From Streptococcus gallolyticus (GTDB lineage: Bacteria > Bacillota > Bacilli > Lactobacillales > Streptococcaceae), in NCBI RefSeq assembly GCF_003337175.1, contig NZ_NETH01000014.1, positions 1 through 50,181 on the forward strand: DNA of 50,181 nucleotides, written 5' to 3'. How positions within the stretch are numbered: the first letter of the stretch is position 1; the number at the start of each line of letters is the position of its first letter. Positions 8,165-16,146 of this stretch are shown in pieces. The translations under genes were made by a program, and so were the position numbers. Below the pieces are notes generated by a model, which saw nothing but the letters and a program-made list of their open reading frames with translations, was not told the DNA's origin and ran no database searches.

Positions 8165-8554
8165 AAACTATTAAAATGTATGCTCTTATTTTCACCATTT
8201 ATTAATCCTTATGGTCAACTTATTTGTGGTAAGGATCCACTTGTAAAGACAGAGGTTTCAGAATGGGGGGATATATCAAATGAAAAAATAAGAAAGTATA
8301 TTAAATCATATTCCCCTTTATAAAATATATATAAGGCACAAGGTTCGAATACGATTGTATTGAGTGTTTTAGGACAAACAGATAATTATATTGATAATAC
8401 TGATGTTATTGAGTGGTCTAATAAATTACAAAAAATTGATGTTAAAAGTTACGTTTATTTAAATCCGAATGCAGGTCATGGAGGAATAAATAGTGAAGAA
8501 AGGGAGTTTTTGATAAATCTACTAAGCTTTTTTCTGAAAAGTGTGATGGAATGA
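8165..8554 (+). pseudogene. Prolyl-oligopeptidase (S9) family peptidase, C-terminal remnant
   Basis: Two pieces in one frame, separated by an in-frame TAA at 8321-8323. They read FINPYGQLICGKDPLVKTEVSEWGDI...KSYSP, then AQGSNTIVLSVLGQTDNYI...YLNPNAGHGG. The second ends with the Asp (DNYID) and His (GHGG) regions expected around the S9 catalytic triad. The Ser-nucleophile half is absent. It is a 3' fragment with a nonsense codon. Similar peptidases occur next to peptide-export ABC genes, which is what follows here, but any link is inference. Confidence 0.65.
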
Positions 8555-8588
8555 AATCACAGTATGGATTTTAGAAAGGATGTACCAA

Positions 8589-9314
8589 ATGAATAATCTT
8601 GCTATTAATGTAAAAAAGCTGACTAAAGAGTTTCAGATTGATAAGAATAAAACCATATCGGTTTTAAAGGGAATTTCACTGTCAGCTTATTATGGAGAAT
8701 TTATTTCGATTCTTGGGATTAGCGGCTCTGGGAAGACGACTTTATTGAATTGTATGTCGAGCCTGTCAAGACCAACGAGTGGAGAAGTCATGATTAATGG
8801 TAAAAATCCTTATAAGTTAAGAAATAGTTTTTTAGCAAAGGTGCGAAGAGAGGAAATTTCATTTATTTTTCAGTCATACAATCTAGTACCTTCTCTACCT
8901 GTTTTCGAAAATATTGTTTTACCATTACGACTATCTAATAAAAAAGTGAATAAAGATAAAGTAATGGGGCTACTGAAGAAACTCAATTTTAATGCAGAAT
9001 TAGACAATCTAGTGGGGCATTTATCTGGAGGGGAGCAACAAAAAGTTGCTATATGTCGAGCCATATTATCAGATAGTAAAATAATTTTTGCAGACGAGCC
9101 AACAGGGGCTATGGATAGTAAATCGCGACAATTGATTTTTGAGTTACTACGTGAATTGGCTAACGATGGGAAGTGTGTTATTATGGTGACGCATGATATT
9201 GAGTTAGCGTCTCAAACAGATAAGGCATTTATTTTAAAGGACGGCTTCATTTCTCAGGAGATTACAGACCCATCATCTAAAGTTCTTTATCAAGAATTAG
9301 GGACTGTACAATAG
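8589..9314 (+). CDS. ABC transporter ATPase (MacB/BceA-like)
   Basis: 241 residues from ATG 8589, 8 nt after GAAAGGA. The alternative ATG at 8580 overlaps that ribosome site. Walker A GISGSGKT is at 43-50, signature LSGGEQQK near 136, Walker B IIFADEPTGAMDS near 160, and the H-loop in VTHDIELA. The DEPTGAMDS form is typical of ATPases that pair with FtsX-type permeases in peptide export, detoxification or lipoprotein release. Its partner is the next gene, 18 nt on. Strikingly AT-rich against the neighbouring trp and rnj genes, which suggests acquisition. Confidence 0.85.
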   Translation: MNNLAINVKKLTKEFQIDKNKTISVLKGISLSAYYGEFISILGISGSGKTTLLNCMSSLSRPTSGEVMINGKNPYKLRNSFLAKVRREEISFIFQSYNLVPSLPVFENIVLPLRLSNKKVNKDKVMGLLKKLNFNAELDNLVGHLSGGEQQKVAICRAILSDSKIIFADEPTGAMDSKSRQLIFELLRELANDGKCVIMVTHDIELASQTDKAFILKDGFISQEITDPSSKVLYQELGTVQ

Positions 9315-9332
9315 ACTAGAGGGAGACATTCT

Positions 9333-10655
9333 ATGATTAAGCTTATTTTTTATCAATTTAACTATGCAAAGAAAATATTATTTGGAACAGTACCATTATT
9401 ATTAGTTTCTAGTATAGTTGTTGGGACATCGCTAATTGGTATTAATAGTGCTTCAAAAACAGCGATAACTGCTATCCAGTTATTTCAAATGCTTATTTTC
9501 TTTGGAGGGGTGACTTTATTTTTTGTCGTTTCGAATATAGTTCAATTTTTAATTGATATTTTTAGGGATGATTATAAATTGTGGTCCATTTTAGGTGCAA
9601 GTCACTCGCATATATCACTTTTAATTAGTGGTCAGTTATTTATAATATCACTTATTACAAGTGTCTTTGGTATGATTTTATCCTTTGCAGTTATCAATAA
9701 ATACTATGTTTTTTTACAAAGCTTAACTAGTAAACATGAGCTTCCAAACTTAACTGTAGTTTTTGACATTAAAACAATTATTTTAAGTGTTCTTATTGTA
9801 CCAATTATTGTGGGGATTAGTGCCTATTTTTATTCTCGGAAAGAATTGGAAAAAGAAGATATAGTTGAACAAAAACGACTTTACAAATATGTGATAATAG
9901 CAGTAAAAGTTATTTTATGGTTTATTTTTATTGGGCTTTGGGTGTTTTGTTTGAACATATTGATGTCAGATACTACTAGTAAGAGTACAAGTGATATTTT
10001 ACATCAAACAAGTGTAGTATTGTTTCTACTTTTGATTCATCTCGTTTTTATCCAAATGATAACTCCTAGAGTACAGATACTTTTGCTTCGATTCCTATCA
10101 AAAGTGTTACCTCTAAAGAAATATGCATTTATTATTGGTAAGTGGAACATTTTATTTAATCCTACGTACTTAAAAAACTTACAGGCTTCGGTTACGATGG
10201 GTATTACACTAGTTTCGGGTTTTTTACTATACGTACAGAACACTTATATGGGAAATCATTCAGATAGCATAAGAGAAGCAACTTTTTCTTTCATTACCTA
10301 TCTATCTGCACCGATTCTCATTATTTTGGCTAATACTATCTCCATTACAACCCTATCTTCCAACCAGGATGAGGAAGAATTGTCACAGTTAAAAATTTTG
10401 GGAGCCTCAAAGAATAATTTGATAATGATTAAAGTCGCTGAAGCTTTTTTACACTCTCTAATGATATTTGTCATTTCATCAGTATTTAATTCCACAATAC
10501 TGTTTTCTGTGAGTTATGGTGTCCATTTGTTAGGTAACCATATGAGTAACATAAATGGTGTTTGGTTACCTAACTTTATTCTATCTGGTATTGTTTGTTT
10601 GTTCTATTTATTGGTAAAATTACTAAGAATCAAATCGTGTAGAAATGTTGTTTGA
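9333..10655 (+). CDS. FtsX-like ABC transporter permease
   Basis: 440 residues with about eight to ten hydrophobic segments and two FtsX-like halves. The conserved DYKLWSILGASHSHI and EEELSQLKILGASKNNL motifs (residues about 80 and 350) are the 'LGA' cytoplasmic coupling helices of FtsX/BceB-type permeases. It is shorter than BceB (about 650) and lacks its large extracellular domain. Together with the ATPase upstream it forms an exporter of unknown substrate; bacteriocin or peptide self-protection is plausible but unproven. No two-component system lies beside it, which argues against a Bce resistance module. Confidence 0.75.
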   Translation: MIKLIFYQFNYAKKILFGTVPLLLVSSIVVGTSLIGINSASKTAITAIQLFQMLIFFGGVTLFFVVSNIVQFLIDIFRDDYKLWSILGASHSHISLLISGQLFIISLITSVFGMILSFAVINKYYVFLQSLTSKHELPNLTVVFDIKTIILSVLIVPIIVGISAYFYSRKELEKEDIVEQKRLYKYVIIAVKVILWFIFIGLWVFCLNILMSDTTSKSTSDILHQTSVVLFLLLIHLVFIQMITPRVQILLLRFLSKVLPLKKYAFIIGKWNILFNPTYLKNLQASVTMGITLVSGFLLYVQNTYMGNHSDSIREATFSFITYLSAPILIILANTISITTLSSNQDEEELSQLKILGASKNNLIMIKVAEAFLHSLMIFVISSVFNSTILFSVSYGVHLLGNHMSNINGVWLPNFILSGIVCLFYLLVKLLRIKSCRNVV

Positions 10656-10726
10656 GCTACTAATATTTACTTTTAAGTTCTCTTAACTAACACTAAATAG
10701 TGTAGCTGTTTACTAACTGAATGCAA

Positions 10727-10757
10727 TAAAAAGAGATGCTATTATGCATCTTTTTTC
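10727..10757 (+). terminator. Terminator after the ABC/FtsX pair
   Basis: AAAAAGAGATGC and GCATCTTTTTT form a short stem around TATTAT, followed by T residues. Confidence 0.6.
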
Positions 10758-10867
10758 ATCCCTACAATCGAGCTCTCTAATTCCAAAAGAAGAAAATCTT
10801 CTGAAAATATGGTACAATAATAATGCTGTAATTCGACTTGCTAACCTTTTTTGGAGGCAAGGACCGT

Positions 10868-10912
10868 TTGTATAAAAAAGCAAAGCCATTTGCTGATATT
10901 AAAAATAACTGA
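10868..10912 (+). CDS. Possible 14-residue ORF upstream of rnjB
   Basis: TTG at 10868 gives MYKKAKPFADIKNN. GGAGG lies about 12 nt upstream and the stop is 15 nt before rnjB. It shows no resemblance I can support to RpoY, the small RNA polymerase subunit often found before an RNase J gene. It may be only untranslated leader. Confidence 0.2.
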   Translation: MYKKAKPFADIKNN

Positions 10913-10927
10913 GGAGAAACGATCGTA

Positions 10928-12589
10928 ATGAGCGATATTAAAGTGATTGCCCTTGGAGGTGTGCGTGAAAATGCGAAAAACCTTTATGTGGTAGAAGTTA
11001 ACGATGCTATTTTCATCTTGGATGCTGGACTGAAATATCCTGAAAATGACCAACTAGGTGTGGATGAGGTGATTCCAAATATTGATTACCTCATTGAAAA
11101 TAAAAAACGTGTTCAAGGGATTTTCTTGACCCATGGGCACGCCGATGCTATTGGTGCTTTACCCTATATGCTATCGGAATTTAAAGCCCCAGTATTTGGG
11201 TCACCGTTAACAATCGAGCTGGCAAAGCTTTTTGTGAAGAAAAATAACAAGGTCAAAAAATTTAATAATTTCCATGTTATTGACGCCGAAACTGAAATTG
11301 AATTTGCCGATGCAACGGTTTCATTTTTTAAAACAACTCACTCCATTCCTGAAAGTTTGGGGATTGTCGTGGGGACGGACGAAGGAAATATTGTTTACAC
11401 AGGCGATTTCAAATTTGACCAAGCTGCCCGTAAATATTATCGTACAGATCTGTCTCGCTTGACAGAAATTGGACGGGAAGGCGTGCTAGCCCTTCTTTCG
11501 GATTCTGCCAATGCAACCAGTAATCTTTTGACTGCTAGCGAATCAGAAGTTGCTACAGAAATAGATAGTGTTATTGCAGACGCTGAAGGTCGTGTGATTA
11601 TTGCTGCTGTGGCTTCTAACTTGGTTCGCATTCAGCAGGTATTTGACTCAGCTGCAGACTGTGGACGTCGTGTTGTTTTAACTGGTTTTGATGCGGAAAA
11701 TATTGTCCGCACAGCGATTCGTATGAAACGTTTACGTTTAATTGATGAAAAATTAATTGTCAAACCAAAAGACATGCATAAGTTTGAAGACCATGAATTG
11801 ATTATCCTTGAAACAGGTCGCATAGGGGAGCCGATTAATGGTTTGCAAAAAATGGCACTTGGTCGCCACCGCTATGTCCAAATCAAGGAAGGGGATCTCG
11901 TTTACATTGTTACCACCCCAAGCCTTTCAAAAGAAGCAGCTGTTGCACGTGTTGAAAATTTAATTTATAAAGCTGGCGGTATGGTTAAATTGATCACCAA
12001 AACAATGACTATTTCAGGTCATGCTAATGCGCGTGATTTGCAGTTGATGATTAACCTTCTTCAACCAAAATATTTGTTCCCAGTTCAAGGGGAATATCGT
12101 AATTTAGCAACACATGCTGAGTTGGCACAAGAAGTCGGTATGTATCCAGAAAATATTTACATTGTCAAACGTGGCGATGTCATGGTTCTTGGTAACGATG
12201 GCTTTAATCACGAGGGAAGTGTCCCAGCTGGTGATGTGATGATTGATGGAAATGCGATTGGCGATGTTGGCAATATTGTCCTTCGTGATCGCAAAGTCTT
12301 GTCAGAAGATGGCATCTTCATTGTTGCCTTGACGGTTAACAAACGTGAGAAGAAAATTATTTCAAAAGCTAAAGTCCATACACGTGGTTTTGTCTATGTC
12401 AAGAAAAGCCGTGATATTTTACGTGAATCGGCTGAATTGGTCAATCAAACTGTTGAAAGTTACTTGGCACAAGATAGCTTTGACTGGGGCGAATTAAAAG
12501 GCGTTGTCCGTGATGATTTGGCAAAATTCCTTTTTGAACAAACCAAACGTCGCCCAGCTATTTTACCAGTAGTTATGGAAGTGAGATAA
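10928..12589 (+). CDS. rnjB: Ribonuclease J2
   Basis: 553 residues of the metallo-beta-lactamase/beta-CASP RNase J family, which turns over and processes mRNA with 5' exonuclease and endonuclease activity, usually as a J1/J2 complex. The metal-binding motif that should read HxHxDH is HGHADA at residues 69-74: the last histidine is alanine, the signature of streptococcal J2 proteins and consistent with weak or no catalysis of its own. Other motifs are TTHSIPESLG, YTGDFKFD and ISGHAN. GAGGAG precedes the ATG by about 11 nt. Monocistronic by appearance, with promoter sequence TACAAT near 10813. Confidence 0.92.
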   Translation: MSDIKVIALGGVRENAKNLYVVEVNDAIFILDAGLKYPENDQLGVDEVIPNIDYLIENKKRVQGIFLTHGHADAIGALPYMLSEFKAPVFGSPLTIELAKLFVKKNNKVKKFNNFHVIDAETEIEFADATVSFFKTTHSIPESLGIVVGTDEGNIVYTGDFKFDQAARKYYRTDLSRLTEIGREGVLALLSDSANATSNLLTASESEVATEIDSVIADAEGRVIIAAVASNLVRIQQVFDSAADCGRRVVLTGFDAENIVRTAIRMKRLRLIDEKLIVKPKDMHKFEDHELIILETGRIGEPINGLQKMALGRHRYVQIKEGDLVYIVTTPSLSKEAAVARVENLIYKAGGMVKLITKTMTISGHANARDLQLMINLLQPKYLFPVQGEYRNLATHAELAQEVGMYPENIYIVKRGDVMVLGNDGFNHEGSVPAGDVMIDGNAIGDVGNIVLRDRKVLSEDGIFIVALTVNKREKKIISKAKVHTRGFVYVKKSRDILRESAELVNQTVESYLAQDSFDWGELKGVVRDDLAKFLFEQTKRRPAILPVVMEVR

Positions 12590-12595
12590 GAGGCA

Positions 12596-12632
12596 GGAGG
12601 CAAGGCGAAAGCCAAGTCTCCTTATTTCTTAT
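12596..12632 (+). terminator. Likely rnjB terminator
   Basis: GGAGGCAAGGC and GCCAAGTCTCC pair around a GAAA tetraloop, with two A/A mismatches, followed by a T-rich but interrupted tail. Confidence 0.5.
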
Positions 12633-12742
12633 TTTGATGGTACAGTTTTTTCTTGTTTTTTTAAGCTTTACTTGATATACTTAAAAGCCAAGATATGACT
12701 GTATGGTATCTAATCCAAAAATTCTAGAAAGTGAGGATACGT

Positions 12743-13456
12743 ATGAGAAATGTATTTAGGATAATCTTTTTTATTCCCAGGCTCATTATCAGTATTATCT
12801 GGAATTTTTTCTGGGCTGTTTTTAGAACGATTGTTATTCTGGGAATCCTTTGTTTTGGTTTACTATATTATGCCAATAACAGCAGTTCTCAGTTAGCCAA
12901 TACGATTTCAACCATTGCTAATAATGTTACGAGTTATTTTTCGGCAAATAGTGATGATATTGCAAATAGTCTAAAAGACTTGTCAACAGATGATTTTACT
13001 TATTATTCGGGAGCACGTTGGTCAAGCAATTCTGCCAATGTCTATATTGAAACAACCAATGAAACCTTGATTGACGCTTACAAGGAAGCTATCAATGCTT
13101 GGAATGCCACAGGAGCTTTTACGTTTAATTTGGTTTCTGATGAATCGTCGGCGGACATTATTGCGACTGATTATTCTGATGCTAGCTCAAAAGCAGCAGG
13201 TCTTGCAGAGACAGAGACAAATGCTTTGACGAACCGAATTACCCATGTTGATGTGAAATTGAACACTTACTATTTAACGGAAAATGATTATGGCTATACG
13301 CATAACCGTATCGTTTACACCGCAGAGCACGAATTGGGGCACGCTATCGGACTTGACCATGACGACGATGAACAGTCTGTTATGCAATCGTCAGGGTCTT
13401 ACTACGGTATTCAAGATGTCGATATTCAAAAAGTTCAAGAGCTATATGCTTCTTAA
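12743..13456 (+). CDS. Membrane-anchored matrixin-like zinc metalloprotease
   Basis: 237 residues from ATG 12743, which is 6-7 nt after GTGAGG. One long hydrophobic segment (about 7-45) anchors the N-terminus, with the rest predicted outside. The catalytic zinc site HELGHAIGLDH is at about 196-206 (HExxHxxGxxH), followed by DDDEQSVMQSSG, which supplies the matrixin Met-turn. The protein is short for an exported protease and has no propeptide cysteine switch that I can see. Substrate unknown; such small streptococcal proteases may act on peptides or envelope proteins. Own terminator follows, so it is probably a single-gene unit. Confidence 0.8.
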   Translation: MRNVFRIIFFIPRLIISIIWNFFWAVFRTIVILGILCFGLLYYANNSSSQLANTISTIANNVTSYFSANSDDIANSLKDLSTDDFTYYSGARWSSNSANVYIETTNETLIDAYKEAINAWNATGAFTFNLVSDESSADIIATDYSDASSKAAGLAETETNALTNRITHVDVKLNTYYLTENDYGYTHNRIVYTAEHELGHAIGLDHDDDEQSVMQSSGSYYGIQDVDIQKVQELYAS

Positions 13457-13475
13457 ACTGACAATAAATCTCGGA

Positions 13476-13503
13476 AAATCTGCTGATTTCGGCAGATTTT
13501 TTC
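13476..13503 (+). terminator. Terminator after metalloprotease gene
   Basis: AAAATCTGC and GCAGATTTT form a perfect 9-bp stem followed by TT and further T-rich sequence. Confidence 0.8.
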
Positions 13504-13547
13504 ATCTTCTCCTAGTTTAACGACTTGTGATTTGGTAAAATAGACAT

Positions 13548-15467
13548 ATGATTATTTTACAAGGGAATAAAATTGAACGCTCGTTTTCGGGTGATGTACT
13601 TTTTGATAATATTACTATTCAAGTTGATGAGAAAGACCGTATTGCGCTGGTTGGGCGAAATGGTGCTGGAAAATCAACTTTGCTTAAAATTTTAGTCGGC
13701 GAAGAAACACCAACATCTGGTGAAATTAACACAAAACGTGATTTGACCTTATCTTACTTGGCACAAGATAGCCGTTTCGAGTCAGAGAATACGATTTTTG
13801 ATGAAATGTTGCACGTTTTTGATGAGGTGCGTGGCATGGAATCACATTTGCGTCAAATGGAAATGCAAATGGCAGAGCTGACAGGTGATGCTTTTGATAA
13901 ATTGATGTCAGATTATGACCGCATGTCAGAGGAATTTCGCATCAAGGGTGGATTTACCTATGAGGCGGAAATCAAGGCGATTTTAAATGGTTTTAAATTT
14001 GATGACTCCATGTGGCAAATGAAGATTTCGGAATTGTCAGGTGGGCAAAACACACGCTTGGCACTTGCCAAAATGTTGCTTGAAAAGCCCGAATTGCTAG
14101 TACTTGATGAGCCAACCAACCATTTGGATATCGAAACCATTGCTTGGCTTGAAAATTACTTGGTCAACTATCAAGGCGCTTTGATTATTGTCAGTCATGA
14201 CCGTTATTTCTTGGATAAGGTGGCAACGGTGACGCTTGATTTGACACCACATTCGCTTGACAGATACGTTGGTAATTATTCTAAATTTATGGATTTGAAA
14301 GCTGAAAAGTTAGCACTCGAAGCCAAAAATTATGAAAAACAAGCCAAAGAAATTGCCAAGTTAGAGGACTTTGTTCAACGTAATATTGTGCGTGCTTCAA
14401 CGACAAAACGTGCCCAAGCTCGCCGCAAACAGTTGGAAAAAATGGAGCGTTTGGACAAACCAACGGCAGGGCAAAAATCAGCTAACATGACTTTTCATGC
14501 GGATAAAGTGTCAGGAAATGTAGTCTTGACGGTGATAGATGCGGCAATTGGCTATGATGACCAAATCTTGTCAGAACCAATTAATATTGATATCAAGAAA
14601 TTCGATGCCATTGCCATTGTCGGACCAAATGGTATCGGAAAATCAACCCTGATTAAATCAATTGTGGGTCAAATTCCATTTATCAAGGGAAAGTCAATTT
14701 ACGGTGCCAATGTTGAAGTGGGTTACTATGACCAAACGCAATCACATTTGACGCGTACAAACACTGTTCTTGATGAACTTTGGAATGATTTTTCAACGAC
14801 ACCAGAAGTGGAAATTCGTAATCGTCTGGGAGCTTTTCTCTTCTCTGGCGATGATGTCAAGAAATCAGTCAGCATGCTTTCTGGTGGTGAACGCGCCCGC
14901 TTACTTCTTGCAAAATTGTCCATGCAAAATGATAATTTCCTTATTCTAGATGAACCAACCAACCACTTGGATATCGATAGCAAGGAAGTTTTGGAAGATG
15001 CTTTGATTGATTTTGACGGAACACTTTTATTTGTCAGTCACGACCGTTATTTCATTAACCGTGTGGCAACAAAAGTGCTTGAAATCTCTGAAAAAGGCTC
15101 AACCCTTTATCTTGGTGATTATGATTATTACCTTGAGAAAAAAGCAGAGCTGGAAGAAATGGAACGTTTGAAAGCCGAAGAAGCACAGGAAAAAACAGTT
15201 GCCATTGTTGAAAAAGCGCCAGCTAATGATTATCAAGCGCAAAAAGCTAACCAAAAAGAACTTCGCAAACTCACACGCCGAATCGCTGACATTGAAAATC
15301 AATTAGAAGACATTGAAGCGCGTGAAGAAGCAATCAATCAAGCGATGTTAGCCACAAATGATGCCGTAGAACTCGTTGATTTGCAAAAAGAACTCGATGA
15401 CTTGACCGAACAACAAGAAACCCTCATGCTAGAATGGGAAGAACTCAGCGAACAGGTTGAAGGGTAA
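13548..15467 (+). CDS. ABC-F family ATPase (YdiF-like)
   Basis: 639 residues with two ABC domains and no membrane segments. Walker A sites are GRNGAGKST (36-44) and GPNGIGKST (about 363-371); signatures are LSGGQNTR and LSGGERAR; both Walker B sites read DEPTNHLDI. The linker between domains, rich in Lys and Arg with QRNIVRASTTKRAQARRKQ, is the P-site tRNA-interaction motif region. A charged C-terminal coiled coil follows (about 540-639). ABC-F proteins bind the ribosomal E site and relieve stalls or protect from antibiotics. Length and C-terminal extension suit the housekeeping YdiF group better than a dedicated resistance protein. Confidence 0.85.
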   Translation: MIILQGNKIERSFSGDVLFDNITIQVDEKDRIALVGRNGAGKSTLLKILVGEETPTSGEINTKRDLTLSYLAQDSRFESENTIFDEMLHVFDEVRGMESHLRQMEMQMAELTGDAFDKLMSDYDRMSEEFRIKGGFTYEAEIKAILNGFKFDDSMWQMKISELSGGQNTRLALAKMLLEKPELLVLDEPTNHLDIETIAWLENYLVNYQGALIIVSHDRYFLDKVATVTLDLTPHSLDRYVGNYSKFMDLKAEKLALEAKNYEKQAKEIAKLEDFVQRNIVRASTTKRAQARRKQLEKMERLDKPTAGQKSANMTFHADKVSGNVVLTVIDAAIGYDDQILSEPINIDIKKFDAIAIVGPNGIGKSTLIKSIVGQIPFIKGKSIYGANVEVGYYDQTQSHLTRTNTVLDELWNDFSTTPEVEIRNRLGAFLFSGDDVKKSVSMLSGGERARLLLAKLSMQNDNFLILDEPTNHLDIDSKEVLEDALIDFDGTLLFVSHDRYFINRVATKVLEISEKGSTLYLGDYDYYLEKKAELEEMERLKAEEAQEKTVAIVEKAPANDYQAQKANQKELRKLTRRIADIENQLEDIEAREEAINQAMLATNDAVELVDLQKELDDLTEQQETLMLEWEELSEQVEG

Positions 15468-15473
15468 CTTTTT

Positions 15474-15538
15474 AATGATATGCAGTTGTCTGGGATTGGT
15501 AATATGCTAATTTTGGATAAGTTTGCATATCATTTTTT
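15474..15538 (+). terminator. Terminator after ABC-F gene
   Basis: AATGATATGCA (15474-15484) and TGCATATCATT (15524-15534) form a perfect 11-bp stem with a long loop, followed by TTTT. Confidence 0.65.
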
Positions 15539-15550
15539 AGTTTTAAAAAA

Positions 15551-15592
15551 TCAATAGCAAGCTATTGACTTTTTGTGTCAAAGTTCTATAAT
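15551..15592 (+). promoter_or_regulatory. marR promoter with overlapping palindromic operators
   Basis: -35 TTGACT (15565-15570), 16-bp spacer, -10 TATAAT (15587-15592). A perfect 18-bp palindrome TCAATAGC-AA-GCTATTGA (15551-15568) overlaps the -35. A second dyad, TTGAC-N7-GTCAA, lies in the spacer. Both fit a MarR dimer site and imply autoregulation of the operon. Confidence 0.7.
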
Positions 15593-15699
15593 AACTATTG
15601 GTAAATAGATGAAAATGTCTAGCAAATCTTGAAATTTAGCTAAAAAATTGTTTTGGGCTAAGTTTTGAGAGGCTTGCTTTTTTGAGTTTGGAGGCAATA

Positions 15700-16146
15700 A
15701 TGAACCCGATAAATGCTCCTTATGGCTGGTTAGTCAAACGGATAGCTCATCGTTTGGAACAAAACATGAATAATTTCCTAAAACCGTATAATATCACGAT
15801 TATGCAGTCATGGGTGTTGATGTTTTTGAAACGAACAGAGAAGTGCTACACTTTTAAAGAATTAGAGAAACAATTTGAAGTGTCTCAGCCGACAATGGCT
15901 GGTATTTTGGCGCGTTTAGATCAAAAAAATATGATTATCACAAGCCAAGATGAGAAAGATAAGCGTATCAAAAAAGTTGAAATTTCTGACGAAGGTAGGG
16001 CTTTGATTAATCGCTTGGGTGAACACTTGGATGATTCAGAGCATGCAATTGTGGGGGATTTTACCAAAGACGAGCAAGAGATGTTTCATTTATTGCTTGA
16101 AAGAGCTTATTATAATGTTGTAGAAAGAGGTGATGAGAATGATTAA
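15700..16146 (+). CDS. MarR-family transcriptional regulator
   Basis: 148 residues, start ATG 15700, 5 nt after GGAGG. Winged-helix layout: dimerisation helix at the N-terminus (NAPYGWLVKRIAHRLEQNMN), recognition-helix region FKELEKQFEVSQPTMAGILARLDQKNMI at about 58-85, and wing DEKDKRIKKVEISDEG. It heads an operon with two ABC exporter subunits, overlapping the first by 8 nt, the usual arrangement for an exporter repressed until its substrate binds MarR. A single cysteine (Cys54) is present, so thiol sensing is possible but not shown. Confidence 0.88.
   Translation: MNPINAPYGWLVKRIAHRLEQNMNNFLKPYNITIMQSWVLMFLKRTEKCYTFKELEKQFEVSQPTMAGILARLDQKNMIITSQDEKDKRIKKVEISDEGRALINRLGEHLDDSEHAIVGDFTKDEQEMFHLLLERAYYNVVERGDEND

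Noticed and set aside
8589-10655. Bce-type antibiotic resistance module
   Set aside because: The permease lacks the large extracellular domain of BceB and no two-component system is adjacent.
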